Below are positions 43,689 to 52,064 of a stretch of 64,000 nucleotides of DNA, piece after piece; positions within the stretch are counted from its first letter, which is position 1; each line of letters starts with the position of its first letter. The position numbers and the translations under genes were made by a program. Source of the DNA: JAAYUD01 sp963676865. Lineage in GTDB: Bacteria; Bacteroidota; Bacteroidia; Bacteroidales; Bacteroidaceae. The stretch covers positions 3,286,001 to 3,350,000 of the forward strand of contig CAXXSS010000001.1 in NCBI GenBank assembly GCA_963676865.2, read 5' to 3'. The notes under the pieces were generated by a model, which saw nothing but the letters and a program-made list of their open reading frames with translations, made no database searches and was not told the DNA's origin.

Positions 43689-43836
43689 CTTGTATCTTTT
43701 TTAATTCTTTTAGCTCGATCAACCATGCTTTTAATTGTTTATGGTCCAACGCGCATAAAGTGTTCGACTGATGTGATTTTTCTTCACAATGACTTATCGC
43801 TTCTTCAAGACTCATTTCTTTTTTTTCGGTATCCAT
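43669..43836 (-). CDS. Micro-gene, 55 aa
   Basis: MDTEKKEMSLEEAISHCEEK followed by a helix ending LKAWLIELKELKKIQ. Acidic-basic amphipathic composition typical of a real small phage protein. It overlaps both neighbours. Function unknown. Confidence 0.55.
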   Translation of the reverse strand: MDTEKKEMSLEEAISHCEEKSHQSNTLCALDHKQLKAWLIELKELKKIQDEKSNN

Positions 43837-43967
43837 TTCCAAACTATTAATTTATTTATAACTTTTTTTGTTTTAGCTTTCCGTCTTAATTTACGGTAAA
43901 GTAGATAGGTTTCAAAGTCGCATAAACTATCGAACTCTTCTTTCAGATATCTATCAAACTTTTTCAT
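43812..43967 (-). CDS. Micro-gene, 51 aa
   Basis: MKKFDRYLKEEFDSLCDFET then a very basic tail (YRKLRRKAKTKK). It overlaps the upstream membrane-protein gene by 14 bp. The basic tail suggests nucleic-acid contact; function unknown. Confidence 0.55.
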   Translation of the reverse strand: MKKFDRYLKEEFDSLCDFETYLLYRKLRRKAKTKKVINKLIVWKWIPKKKK

Positions 43968-44220
43968 CTGGTTCTTTTTCTATGTCATAATCACGTAAAA
44001 ATTCACATAGATCTATCGTCAAAAATTCTTTTGTCTGAATATTTTGAAGGTACACCGTTTCATAGAGTCCATGAGTTAAGCATTCATATCTTACCCCTGT
44101 CTCTACATTAACGTAAACATCATTTTTAGGCATCAAATCAGCCTTTGCACATTCTTTATAAAAAAGATATAAAGCAACCATTGCGACTATCAGTAATGCG
44201 ATTTCAATAAGTTTTACCAT
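43954..44220 (-). CDS. Small membrane-anchored early protein
   Basis: 88 aa with one N-terminal transmembrane helix (LIEIALLIVAMVALYLFY) and a cytoplasmic or periplasmic domain (VYVNVETGVRYECLTHGLYE) resembling short modification-state or host-takeover proteins. No family recognised. Confidence 0.65.
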   Translation of the reverse strand: MVKLIEIALLIVAMVALYLFYKECAKADLMPKNDVYVNVETGVRYECLTHGLYETVYLQNIQTKEFLTIDLCEFLRDYDIEKEPDEKV

Positions 44221-44226
44221 AGCTAT

Positions 44227-44853
44227 TTATTTATTAATTTCTTTTTCTCCCCAATATTTTTCAGCTCCTTCCGGCCAAATATCATAAGATCCTTTCGAGC
44301 CTATGAATCGACCTTTTGAAAAAGCTCTATAGCCTTCAACCCATATTTTTAGGGTTGCATCGTACATCACACTGACGGCACTACGACCGCTTGGCTTACG
44401 CCCGTCAGCATGAGAGATAAATATAAGCAGCTTGTCACGATGCTTTTCTTTCAGCCTGATATAATCGCGATATGACATCTGCGTATATTGAAAACTATCA
44501 ATCACGACTATTTTTGCTGTACGACGAAGAGAGAGACGTTTATCCAAATCGACTATATTCTCGCCCGCTAATAGCTGAAAATTACGCTTCACGTCAAGCA
44601 TACCGGCGCGAATGATACTATTCTGCATCGTCAGACTATCACCCTCTTCCAAACTGTCATATAGCACTTTATCAAAGCGACAAAGCTCTTTACATAATTG
44701 CATCGTGAAAGATGTCTTTCCGTTTCCACTTCCACCCCAGATAAACCATACTCCTGTACGCTCCGGAGTTCCAAAAGCTTCATGCCATGCTCCTTCGAAA
44801 TCAAAGATTTCTTTTTTCATCTTAATCAAGTCTGTTATGGATAATGCTTTCAT
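44227..44853 (-). CDS. RecA-like / AAA ATPase, early operon
   Basis: 208 aa. Walker A GGSGNGKTSF near residue 38 and Walker B KIVVIDSF near 108, with FISHADGRKPSGRSAVSVMY as a sensor-like segment. It lies immediately after the MuB-like gene but is not its copy. It may load or remodel replication proteins during phage transposition. Confidence 0.8.
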   Translation of the reverse strand: MKALSITDLIKMKKEIFDFEGAWHEAFGTPERTGVWFIWGGSGNGKTSFTMQLCKELCRFDKVLYDSLEEGDSLTMQNSIIRAGMLDVKRNFQLLAGENIVDLDKRLSLRRTAKIVVIDSFQYTQMSYRDYIRLKEKHRDKLLIFISHADGRKPSGRSAVSVMYDATLKIWVEGYRAFSKGRFIGSKGSYDIWPEGAEKYWGEKEINK

Positions 44854-44895
44854 TTTTTTATGGATTTATCAGTGTTTGAATAGTGTTTGAATGGA

Positions 44896-45762
44896 TTAAC
44901 ATTTTCCCATTCGTTTTTCACGATGAATAGCTTTCTTTACTCGCCGCAAGTCGAATTCATACTCTTGTGCCTCATTAACAATGTCCGATATAGACTTCTT
45001 ACCCGTGATGCCGTTGGCAACACAGATATTATATACGTCTGAAGCATCAGTTGAAGCAAGTTCGTAGAACTTACGGCCGATACGACTATGAATCTCGTTG
45101 TAACCTTTTTTATTATATCTTATACCCATTTCCATGCGTCTTTTGATATAATCGGTCGACATAAACGCCATTCCGCATTTATCCTCGAGTCGATTATAAA
45201 GAGTTACGAAATAGTGAAATACGACATCGGTAAGTTTATCCGCTTCATCGAAGATCAAAAGAGGTGAATCCATTTGAATGATACTTCTAATGATTAAGTC
45301 AAACATTCCTCTTATACTATATCCGTCTGTTCTTACGCCTATTCGATGGGCTATTTCGCGAATAAAGTCGCTCTTCTTCATATCCTCACTACAAAGAATT
45401 ACAAAGACCTCGCGTCCCGATTCGGAGTATATCCTAGCGGTCGTGCTTTTTCCGCATCCGGCTGCTCCGACTATCCAGGTGACGTTGCGCCATTCTTGCG
45501 CGTCCCGCATAGCAAATTCCATTTCTTTATAGGCATTCGTTTCGATGACTGTCCATCCAGAACTATCTGATTCTCCGCCGATCTGCGATGAAATGTTGCG
45601 GAACATGTCATCACTGATATTATCCCAGTGTCCATTAATAACGCTACTAATAGTTCCTGCGCTCGTACCTTTGATGCTTTGTGCGCCTTTGTTTTGCGAT
45701 GGATATTTCGATAAGTATACCATCAGGCGTTGACGAATCTGTTCTTTTTGATTGATTTCCAT
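44896..45762 (-). CDS. Transposition protein B-like AAA ATPase
   Basis: 288 aa, as in Mu B. An N-terminal helix-turn-helix (GTSAGTISSVINGHWDNIS, about 29-47) is followed by the ATPase with Walker A GAAGCGKSTT near 108 and Walker B LLIFDEADKL near 172. It should bind target DNA, activate transposase A and give target immunity. It begins 18 bp after the transposase stop. Confidence 0.9.
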   Translation of the reverse strand: MEINQKEQIRQRLMVYLSKYPSQNKGAQSIKGTSAGTISSVINGHWDNISDDMFRNISSQIGGESDSSGWTVIETNAYKEMEFAMRDAQEWRNVTWIVGAAGCGKSTTARIYSESGREVFVILCSEDMKKSDFIREIAHRIGVRTDGYSIRGMFDLIIRSIIQMDSPLLIFDEADKLTDVVFHYFVTLYNRLEDKCGMAFMSTDYIKRRMEMGIRYNKKGYNEIHSRIGRKFYELASTDASDVYNICVANGITGKKSISDIVNEAQEYEFDLRRVKKAIHREKRMGKC

Positions 45763-45780
45763 AATGATTTTAGTTTTGAT

Positions 45781-47835
45781 TTATAATTTACCAGCAGCCT
45801 TACGCTCGCTGAATTCTTCTGCTTCTTTTTTTGATTGAACATCTTTCCAATCGACCAGGCTTACCTCTTTCATCTGCATTCCGAGGCAAAAAGATTGAGG
45901 ATCGGAGGTGTATTTTTTCGTGCGCCTGGCTATCTCTTTTCTCTTTTCGGCATTAACTCCTTTTAATTCTGGAGTATGTAGTCCGTTCTGCTCGGGAGAA
46001 ACTCCGTGTGCCTGTTCGATCGCTTTTGCTTGTTCCTGCCGGATGATGCGATCTTCCAGATTAGCCTCTTGCTCCTGACGGATAAATTTGGCATCACCAT
46101 CTTTCTGATCTTGTATCGCACGTGGGATTACCATGTATGGCTCTGCCGTCCTTTCAAACCTTTTTCTACCCGAAGCATCGATACTATATAGCCTGATACT
46201 CGTCAGATCGTAAGGATCGTATGCAACTTCAAATTTTTCGTATGTATGCTTGCGACGCCAAGCGTGATCCGGACATCCGGGAGATGAAAATACCTCGTAT
46301 GATCTTTTTTGTCCGTTAATAGTGACTTGAATTCCTTTGTCGGTAAACGTACACGGTTTATCGTTTCTGATCCAGAAGATGTCTATCATGTCGTATATGG
46401 ATATAGGCTGCGTCTCTTCATTCATACTGCTATTATACATCTCTATTCGGCTAATTCCCGTTGCCGGATGCCTGCTTTCATTCCATTCTTTGCGACATGC
46501 AGCGTATGCGACTTTTAGCTCGGATAGAGTATATAAGCTGTCTTTGTTGGCTTCAACGAACTCAATGTTTGCCCGGCTGTAATCTTTTTTAGCTGTGATA
46601 TTTTGCCCTGTAAATCTCCAGTCTTTATGAAGAATTTGTTGCTGAAAACGTCCAAAAATGCTTTCAATCGTTTTAGATTGGGCGTTATATGGGGCGGTAT
46701 TACGATGTACCTCACAGATCTTACCCAAAAATCCTGTAGAATCCAATTTTTTATGGCCTCCCTGGTTATCGCATACGATTTCGTATGGCTTATGGCCTGA
46801 AATCTGAATCGCCATGCGGTATGAATGGTATTGAGCTTCGTAATTCTCGGTATCAGAGATGAAATAACCTAATAATACTTCACTATAGGCATCGATCACC
46901 TCGTATACGCATGTCGTGGATACTTTACCGTTTTCATCTCGATAGTATAGATTAAGCTTCGTGCCATCGCCATACCAAAGCGAATCACGATGCATGGGTA
47001 ATTCCGTTTTGTGCTTCCTGTTAAACAGTTGAGAGGCGTATCTTTCACCATATACCGCGTCACACCAAAGCTGTTTGATAGCGGGACTATTCAACCATGC
47101 TTTCATACCTGACAGACTGCGTAACGGCTTCCAACCATTATCCATCGCTATCTCATTATATCGTTCAAAAAGTTGCGTGTCGGTATATACCGGAGTCTTG
47201 CAGCGTTTAAGCGCGATGATCTGATCGGATGCTTCTTTCGTAATCTTAAGAGTGTTCGTATTTCCGATCTTTCCACTAATAAGAGACGCATATCCCTCTT
47301 TTTTATAGAGATTAATCTTTTCGCGCAAACGACCACTATTGAATGGTAGGGTATGATTATAGCGGACACGCATTTTTTCGGAGGAGGCGAATATGCTATC
47401 CCATACGTTCGCCATCGATCCGCCCAATTTATGACGATAAGCTTTTATTTCATTGACTGTGCGAATAAGTTCTTTGATGACAGATGCGTTAATAGTATAT
47501 TCTTCAATCAGTTTATCAGACAACTTCTTTTCTTCACCTTTCAACACGTATACATAGTGCTCGTAAAAGTCCCTAGCTTTCTGATCTATCGTTATTTTTT
47601 CTTTTATCATAGCTTTAGCTTTTAATTCATTCGGATCACCATATTTTTCAACATATAGTATACGGTACCGTTCCGGGAGTGTGGAATATATAACGAGAGC
47701 CTTAGATCCTGCTCCTCCGCCTCGATGTATACGTTCTACGTTTTTGCGGCGAAGCATTGAATTGAGAGTATTTTTAGGCATCAATCCTAATAGTTCGCTG
47801 TAGCTGACGCATATGATATTGTTATAATATTCCAT
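45781..47835 (-). CDS. Mu-type DDE transposase (A)
   Basis: 684 aa. The N-terminus has a DNA-binding domain (VSYSELLGLMPKNTLNSMLR). Several helical end-binding subdomains follow, then the RNase-H-like core: the first Asp in SLWYGDGTKLNLYY, the second in IVCDNQGGH, and the Glu in SKTIESIFGRFQQQ. The C-terminal part holds a beta-barrel and a charged tail for contact with B. It cuts the prophage ends and joins them to target DNA, and drives replication by transposition. Confidence 0.94.
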   Translation of the reverse strand: MEYYNNIICVSYSELLGLMPKNTLNSMLRRKNVERIHRGGGAGSKALVIYSTLPERYRILYVEKYGDPNELKAKAMIKEKITIDQKARDFYEHYVYVLKGEEKKLSDKLIEEYTINASVIKELIRTVNEIKAYRHKLGGSMANVWDSIFASSEKMRVRYNHTLPFNSGRLREKINLYKKEGYASLISGKIGNTNTLKITKEASDQIIALKRCKTPVYTDTQLFERYNEIAMDNGWKPLRSLSGMKAWLNSPAIKQLWCDAVYGERYASQLFNRKHKTELPMHRDSLWYGDGTKLNLYYRDENGKVSTTCVYEVIDAYSEVLLGYFISDTENYEAQYHSYRMAIQISGHKPYEIVCDNQGGHKKLDSTGFLGKICEVHRNTAPYNAQSKTIESIFGRFQQQILHKDWRFTGQNITAKKDYSRANIEFVEANKDSLYTLSELKVAYAACRKEWNESRHPATGISRIEMYNSSMNEETQPISIYDMIDIFWIRNDKPCTFTDKGIQVTINGQKRSYEVFSSPGCPDHAWRRKHTYEKFEVAYDPYDLTSIRLYSIDASGRKRFERTAEPYMVIPRAIQDQKDGDAKFIRQEQEANLEDRIIRQEQAKAIEQAHGVSPEQNGLHTPELKGVNAEKRKEIARRTKKYTSDPQSFCLGMQMKEVSLVDWKDVQSKKEAEEFSERKAAGKL

Positions 47836-47896
47836 TTTTAGAAAATTTTATATCTTTGCAAAAAAATAATCACAAATCTCTTTGTTTGTAAGCTTG

Positions 47897-48418
47897 CTAT
47901 TTATTTTTGGATTCATGACGACAACGCTTCAGGGATTCATAATCATCAAAACCTAATGGAGATGGAAAATTTAATTTATGATGCTCGGATTTGGTTCTCT
48001 TTTCGCGATGGTCGTTTTTTAGAAGATATTCGCGGATACCTTCAAGCTTCTCTTCGGAAATCTCACCTGAGATACAGAAGTCATAGGTATTGGCCCTCTT
48101 TCGAAGAGTCAGACCAGAAAAATTCCAATTTTGCAGAATTGTGGTTTGATGTAAGTATTCCAAAAGAGCTGAAAGTAAAAAAGAGGGAAGTAAAGAAGTA
48201 TCTTCAATTTCTTGTAGATTCGCAAAAGGATGTTCTCGGAGTCGAAGATTCACATGTAAGTATGATTCGCTAGAATTTATATAATCTTCAAAATCTCGCA
48301 TACCAGAAAGATTAAAGGCGTTAATTTCATGTATTAAATCTCTGAATGATGAGATTATTTTTGATGCGTTAATTGATATTGCGTCATGATCACAAGTTGT
48401 ATGTTTTTTTGTAGACAT
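47897..48418 (-). CDS. Early protein of unknown function
   Basis: 173 aa, between the HTH protein and transposase A. Helical N-terminus (ISSFRDLIHEINAFNLSG), a middle with YDFCISGEISEEKLEGI and a basic C-terminus (KNDHREKRTKSEHHK). It starts 2 bp after the previous gene. No family recognised; Mu carries the ner gene in this vicinity. Confidence 0.7.
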   Translation of the reverse strand: MSTKKHTTCDHDAISINASKIISSFRDLIHEINAFNLSGMRDFEDYINSSESYLHVNLRLREHPFANLQEIEDTSLLPSFLLSALLEYLHQTTILQNWNFSGLTLRKRANTYDFCISGEISEEKLEGIREYLLKNDHREKRTKSEHHKLNFPSPLGFDDYESLKRCRHESKNK

Positions 48419-48420
48419 AA

Positions 48421-48834
48421 TTAAGCCTCCTCTTTATTAGTGTTTTCATTCTTAAGTTTGATGGCGATATTCTGAACCTCTCTTTGTAGATTCATGAACT
48501 CGGTGATTGACATGTTCTCATATTTCGATTTAACAACATCATCAATCAAGACGGCTACTTTCCCAGAATTATGAACGACTATCTTTACACGAGATGAGAA
48601 AACCTGTATCATCTCGTCGGATGATCTTTTAAAAAAAGTATCACATTGAGGGATGAAAAGAGATGAGTCGCCCACAACTCTTCCTCCACGTTCAAGCGCC
48701 ATCTTTCGGATTAGATCACTTCGCCCACCGGTATATTTATACTTCAAGGCAGACCATACAGTCACTTTACTAACGCCAAAATCTTTTGCTAGTTGGTGTT
48801 TAGCTTTCTTGTCTAAATAAATTTGTTTTTCCAT
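48421..48834 (-). CDS. HTH regulator, Ner/Cro-like, first early gene
   Basis: 137 aa from the ATG at 48834; longer open sequence upstream would overlap the repressor and is not used. The helix-turn-helix is HQLAKDFGVSKVTVWSALKY (about 12-31). The C-terminal half is acidic and may dimerise. Being first in the early operon and opposite the repressor, it probably represses the repressor promoter and tunes its own, like Mu Ner. Confidence 0.83.
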   Translation of the reverse strand: MEKQIYLDKKAKHQLAKDFGVSKVTVWSALKYKYTGGRSDLIRKMALERGGRVVGDSSLFIPQCDTFFKRSSDEMIQVFSSRVKIVVHNSGKVAVLIDDVVKSKYENMSITEFMNLQREVQNIAIKLKNENTNKEEA

Positions 48835-48846
48835 AATCTCATTTAA

Positions 48847-48938
48847 TTTGTTTAATTTCCAATTCTTATTTCTATATTTGCAAACGCATAACTTGGTTAA
48901 GTGGTTACAAATATACAGGATATTCTGAAATGAACAAA
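48847..48938. promoter_or_regulatory. Face-to-face repressor and early promoters with operator
   Basis: Leftward: TTTG (48938-48935), 19 bp, TATATTTG (48915-48908), an ideal Bacteroidetes promoter, whose -33 box lies inside the repressor's first codons. Rightward: TTTG (48847-48850), 22 bp, TATATTTG (48873-48880), feeding the repressor. The two point at each other. Between them ACTTGGTTAAGTGGTTA contains an ACTT/AAGT dyad and a doubled TGGTTA, a likely operator. Confidence 0.75.
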
Positions 48939-49658
48939 GAAAAAGAGATAAAAAATACAGAAATTTCTGAAAGAATATCAGAAATGATGAAATTTTTAAA
49001 TGATAACCCAAATAGTTTTGCCAAAAAACTTGGATATAATAGATCACAGACAATATATGATATACTTTCATGTAAGTCTGCGCCAAGTCATGATTTTTAT
49101 TCCAAATTCTTGAATTCAGAATATTCTGAACTTATTAATATTAAATGGCTAATTTCAGGTAATGGAAATATGTTAATTAGTAAAAAATATCCAGCTTATG
49201 AGCCGAATATTAATATGGTATGCGAAGAAGATATACCTCACGCAAAAAAATCCGCTAATGAACAAGAAGGCATACCACTTATACCAGAAAGTGCAATGGC
49301 AGGTACTCTTAATGGAGAAATAACCGTCTTTGATTATGAATGTGAACGGTATGTTATACCGGTATTTAAAGGAGCCGATTTTTTAATCAGTGTTAAAGGT
49401 ACCAGTATGTATCCTAAATATAGTCCTGGTGACATTGTGGCATGTAAACGTGTATCACTTAGTGATTTATTTTTTCAATGGGGAAAAGTATATGTTCTCG
49501 ATACTTGCCAGGGCGCCCTGATAAAACGTATTAATCCGGGAACGGAAAAAGATAAAATTAAAATAGTAAGTGAAAACAAAAAATATAGTCCATTTGAACT
49601 AAGTATATCAGACATCCATTCCGTTGCATTAGTAATAGGAGTTGTCAGGCTCGAATAA
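48930..49658 (+). CDS. LexA/CI-type prophage repressor (S24 peptidase)
   Basis: 242 aa. The N-terminal DNA-binding domain (SFAKKLGYNRSQTIYDIL) is joined by a linker to an S24 domain with the serine in GTSMYPKYSPGDIV and the lysine in ALIKRINPG. An Ala-Gly pair in ESAMAGTLNG lies where LexA-type proteins cleave themselves, so induction by RecA during DNA damage is predicted. This differs from Mu's own repressor. It keeps the early promoter silent. Confidence 0.93.
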   Translation: MNKEKEIKNTEISERISEMMKFLNDNPNSFAKKLGYNRSQTIYDILSCKSAPSHDFYSKFLNSEYSELINIKWLISGNGNMLISKKYPAYEPNINMVCEEDIPHAKKSANEQEGIPLIPESAMAGTLNGEITVFDYECERYVIPVFKGADFLISVKGTSMYPKYSPGDIVACKRVSLSDLFFQWGKVYVLDTCQGALIKRINPGTEKDKIKIVSENKKYSPFELSISDIHSVALVIGVVRLE

Positions 49659-49688
49659 TATATTTATTAACCATATAAATACTATCAA

Positions 49689-50012
49689 ATGATACATAAA
49701 TATGAATACAACAATATGTTTTTAAATGAAAGCGAAATGGACCTTCATGATAAAAACTCGGAAATATATAATGAGCTGGATTATTTGTCTAAAAAATATC
49801 AATGCGAAATAACCGTTATTCACTTTGTTTCTGCTCATTCAAGAAATTACGACCAAATGTATGCAGATTTTGAGCTTCGGTGTGATAAAGAGATAGTTCG
49901 CTCCATATTGGGTGGGATATATTCAAGACGCTATTTGGTTCCCATGATATTCCATAAGGACCTTTTGGATATAGAGGAGATAAAACGGGATTTTTTTTCC
50001 AGTCGGCGCTAA
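49689..50012 (+). CDS. Hypothetical protein downstream of the repressor
   Basis: 107 aa (MIHKYEYNNMFLNESEMDLH) with a mixed alpha/beta pattern (CEITVIHFVSAHSRNYDQMY). It starts 30 bp after the repressor stop and would be expressed in the lysogen. Its last 65 codons overlap the convergent gene 49816-50208, so one of the two may be shorter in reality. Confidence 0.55.
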   Translation: MIHKYEYNNMFLNESEMDLHDKNSEIYNELDYLSKKYQCEITVIHFVSAHSRNYDQMYADFELRCDKEIVRSILGGIYSRRYLVPMIFHKDLLDIEEIKRDFFSSRR

Positions 50013-50208
50013 CAATATGGCTAATTACGCGTAAAATACTAAACCATTCTGTATTATCCATTTCATCCTTATTAAATATCAATGGGGTTTCAATGGTATT
50101 GGAATAATTTTGAATTGGCCATTGGGGTATTATGCCATTCCTAACTATTTTTATCGGTGTCCCATCCTCATCGATAATATCAACTATAATTCTAAGTCTT
50201 TTACTCAT
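49816..50208 (-). CDS. Hypothetical protein, convergent with the repressor operon
   Basis: 130 aa from the ATG at 50208 (MSKRLRIIVDIIDEDGTPIK); nine more open codons upstream are hydrophobic and probably leader. SADWKKNPVLSPLYPKGPYG is distinctive. It overlaps the gene on the other strand by about 197 bp. Unknown function. Confidence 0.5.
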   Translation of the reverse strand: MSKRLRIIVDIIDEDGTPIKIVRNGIIPQWPIQNYSNTIETPLIFNKDEMDNTEWFSILRVISHIVSADWKKNPVLSPLYPKGPYGISWEPNSVLNISHPIWSELSLYHTEAQNLHTFGRNFLNEQKQSE

Positions 50209-50424
50209 AATAATGATAATTAATAACACACGCACACTTTTAATTGACTAATACAATACAAAAATAATATAATATTCGTAATATCAACTATTTACATAAA
50301 TATTTTAATGTAAAAGAACAAGAAAAAAGTGTCAAAATATGCCATTTATAAGCTGTTTTTATGCCAAAAATAGCCTAATTTTGACATAATATATACGATA
50401 TAGATTAACAAAACACCAAAAAAT

Positions 50425-50514
50425 GCACACCCAAATGCACACCCAAACACTACGTTTCGTTTTATAACACATAAAAATGCACACCCAAACGCACACCCAA
50501 ACGCACACCCAAAC
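50425..50514 (+). repeat. Five copies of a 12-bp iteron
   Basis: GCACACCCAAAC (once with final T) at 50425, 50437, 50479, 50491 and 50503: a pair and a triplet, each in perfect 12-bp tandem register. Adjacent bases are AT-rich. It lies in the 390-bp gap 50236-50623, which has no other supported gene. Likely protein-binding sites near the phage left end. Confidence 0.75.
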
Positions 50515-50543
50515 ATAAAAACAGGGTAAAATAGCTACTTGTG

Positions 50544-50633
50544 AAAGGTTTAAAAACAGATAAACGGCTACGCAATCGTTCAAATCAATTGCAATAGCCG
50601 TTCAAATGTATTTTAATGGTGTTTTAAACCTTT
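50544..50633 (-). terminator. Nested inverted repeats after the small left-end gene
   Basis: The outer arms AAAGGTTTAAAA (50544-50555) and TTTTAAACCTTT (50622-50633) enclose the inner arms ACGGCTA (50564-50570) and TAGCCGT (50595-50601). The minus-strand gene's stop codon lies inside the outer arm. Probably a terminator. Confidence 0.5.
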
Positions 50634-50836
50634 TTTGTAGACCTTATCAGGTGCGATTGTATGATCAATGCACGCTTGGTCACTATAGGGCTTCCGTCCG
50701 CTAATCCTGCGTGTAATAGCCTACTTTTTGCCATTCCTACCTCTTCTTCTGTCAGCTTAGTATAAATTGCTGATATACTCCCGAAATAGTAATTTTTCTT
50801 ATTTGTGATCAGATGAACATGTATAACCTTTGTCAT
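50624..50836 (-). CDS. Small Bacteroidales phage protein, 70 aa
   Basis: Starts at the ATG 50836 (MTKVIHVHLITNKKNYYFGS). The pattern VIHVHL...YYFGSISAIYTKLTEEEVG...LLHAGL...KRALIIQS is one I recall from many small Bacteroides mobile-element proteins of unknown function. The frame is open 11 codons further upstream. It is the outermost gene at the phage left end. Confidence 0.72.
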   Translation of the reverse strand: MTKVIHVHLITNKKNYYFGSISAIYTKLTEEEVGMAKSRLLHAGLADGSPIVTKRALIIQSHLIRSTKKV

Positions 50837-50869
50837 ATTATCCAGTATTATTTTATGCAAATATACCAA

Positions 50870-51244
50870 ATAATTACTATATGGAGCTTTTATAAATTAA
50901 TTATTTTATAAAAAGATGATAGATCGATCGACGATAGAGCGATAGAGCGATTGATCGAATGATGACAGGACGCCAGCGAATGATAAGGATATTCATTGTT
51001 CGGCTGATGTGCGGACTTATTGAGCTATTTGAATGTTATTGTTTATAAATCGTGCTGGTGATGTTAACTGATCTGCTCAAACAGTGTTCAAATAAACGTC
51101 CAATGTAAACCGAATGTAAACCAATGACAACGTTTCGTTTTTGTTTGTGCTCATGCTGCATTATCCCGCAACTTGCTTATAATCAACTGATCGCTATCAA
51201 TTTTGCGCTTATCCATTTTTATGCATTTCGTTTTACCCCCCTTA
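50870..51244. other. Phage left-end region with candidate transposase sites
   Basis: Non-coding. AATGTAAACC occurs twice (51102-51111 and 51113-51122) and AATGTAAATC once at the right end (14787-14796). GCAACTTGCTTATAATCAAC (51168-51187) resembles a degenerate half-unit of the 48-bp repeat. GATAGAGC is tandemly doubled near 50932. Such repeated sites are expected for MuA-type end binding. Confidence 0.5.
51224..51244 (-). repeat. Prophage left-end terminal inverted repeat
   Basis: CATTTCGTTTT, seven bases, TTA: the exact inverse layout of 14770-14790. Outside it the sequence changes to a very AT-rich, defence-gene composition. Confidence 0.55.
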
Positions 51245-51260
51245 CTTGCGTATTATTTAC

Positions 51261-51950
51261 TTATTTTAAAAATATAAAGCCAGCACGGTAAGCTCTCCTA
51301 AATTCAGTTAGTAGCTTTCGTTTCATTTTTTCTTGATATTTCACCCCCAAATCTGTCAAATCATAGTATTCATCATGTATAATGATATCTGGGTCAGCAC
51401 TTCTATCCGCTCCAGGCATAAAATCTGTTTCACTATGATAAGAGACATATCCTGAACTATTATTAAACAACTGCTTTTTCTCGTTATCATTTAATTCCAT
51501 ATTATGTAAAAATATATCAAATTGAATAAAAGTTTCTTTTTCCCACCTTTTTTCATTCTCTTTTTCATCAAGTTTTCTGTATAATAAAGAAATATAAGCA
51601 CTTAGTATAGATAAATTTAAATAATATGATCTGTAGTTTTCATCTTGAAGGACCTTATCCGTAGTCGTAAAGATGATTAATATTTTCTTTTTAATTTGCA
51701 TATTTTGTATATTTTTAGCCATCTCATAAGCAGACACTAAATTGTTTTTAGCCATTCTTAATTCTATGGCAGGATCTTTACAATGTTCTGCAGCTATAAT
51801 CGACTCTTTTGCTGTGTTGTAATAGGCTTTTGAGATATTACTATATATAGAAGATATGACATTATATATAGATTCAATTTCCATTCCAACCTGAATTGAG
51901 TTGCTAATATTCAGAATTGGAGTAGGAGTACTGTAAAAAGAAAGAACCAT
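51261..51950 (-). CDS. Unknown protein next to the FRG gene
   Basis: 229 aa, helical, with YSNISKAYYNTAKESIIAAE and DPAIELRMAKNNLVSAYEMA resembling tetratricopeptide-like helices, and an acidic middle ending HDEYYDLTDLGVKYQ. Very AT-rich. It lies 114 bp downstream of the FRG gene on the same strand, so it may be its partner. The stop is only 17 bp from the phage end. Confidence 0.65.
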   Translation of the reverse strand: MVLSFYSTPTPILNISNSIQVGMEIESIYNVISSIYSNISKAYYNTAKESIIAAEHCKDPAIELRMAKNNLVSAYEMAKNIQNMQIKKKILIIFTTTDKVLQDENYRSYYLNLSILSAYISLLYRKLDEKENEKRWEKETFIQFDIFLHNMELNDNEKKQLFNNSSGYVSYHSETDFMPGADRSADPDIIIHDEYYDLTDLGVKYQEKMKRKLLTEFRRAYRAGFIFLK

Positions 51951-52064
51951 AATAATATAATTTTAAAAACAAATACATTTTATTTTCTAATTGGTGGGGC
52001 AGAATATAGAAACATAGATTTTTACTTTTTCATTAAACAATAAAATCTCTTCTAACCTTTATAT

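Larger units (their letters stand above)
14770..51244 (-). mobile_element. Mu-like transposable prophage carrying a DGR
   Basis: About 36.5 kb with the Mu gene plan: S24 repressor, DDE transposase A, AAA ATPase B, DUF3164, DUF1320-type, DUF935 portal with MuF, protease-scaffold, sheath, tube, frameshifted chaperone, tape measure, D, V, W and J baseplate genes, lysis genes and fibres. The phage 'left' end is at 51244, so its map is reversed here. Both ends read TAA-N7-AAAACGAAATG when read inward. It interrupts cstA at 14769/14770. The flanking 5-mers (TCATT before, CTTGC after) do not match, so no target duplication is visible. The end positions are by-eye estimates good to a few bases. Confidence 0.85.

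Noticed and set aside
47852..47859. TATCTTTG promoter box on the plus strand inside the early operon
   Set aside because: No -33 element and no rightward gene follows; the plus-strand frame at 47956-48273 is the shadow of the real minus-strand gene.
48835..49086. N-terminal extension of the HTH regulator to 49086
   Set aside because: It would run antisense through the repressor start and the promoters. The ATG at 48834 gives a compact HTH protein.
50359..50583. Minus-strand 74-aa frame with VWVC repeats
   Set aside because: It is the translation of the 12-bp iterons; composition is unlike a protein and it has no start signal.
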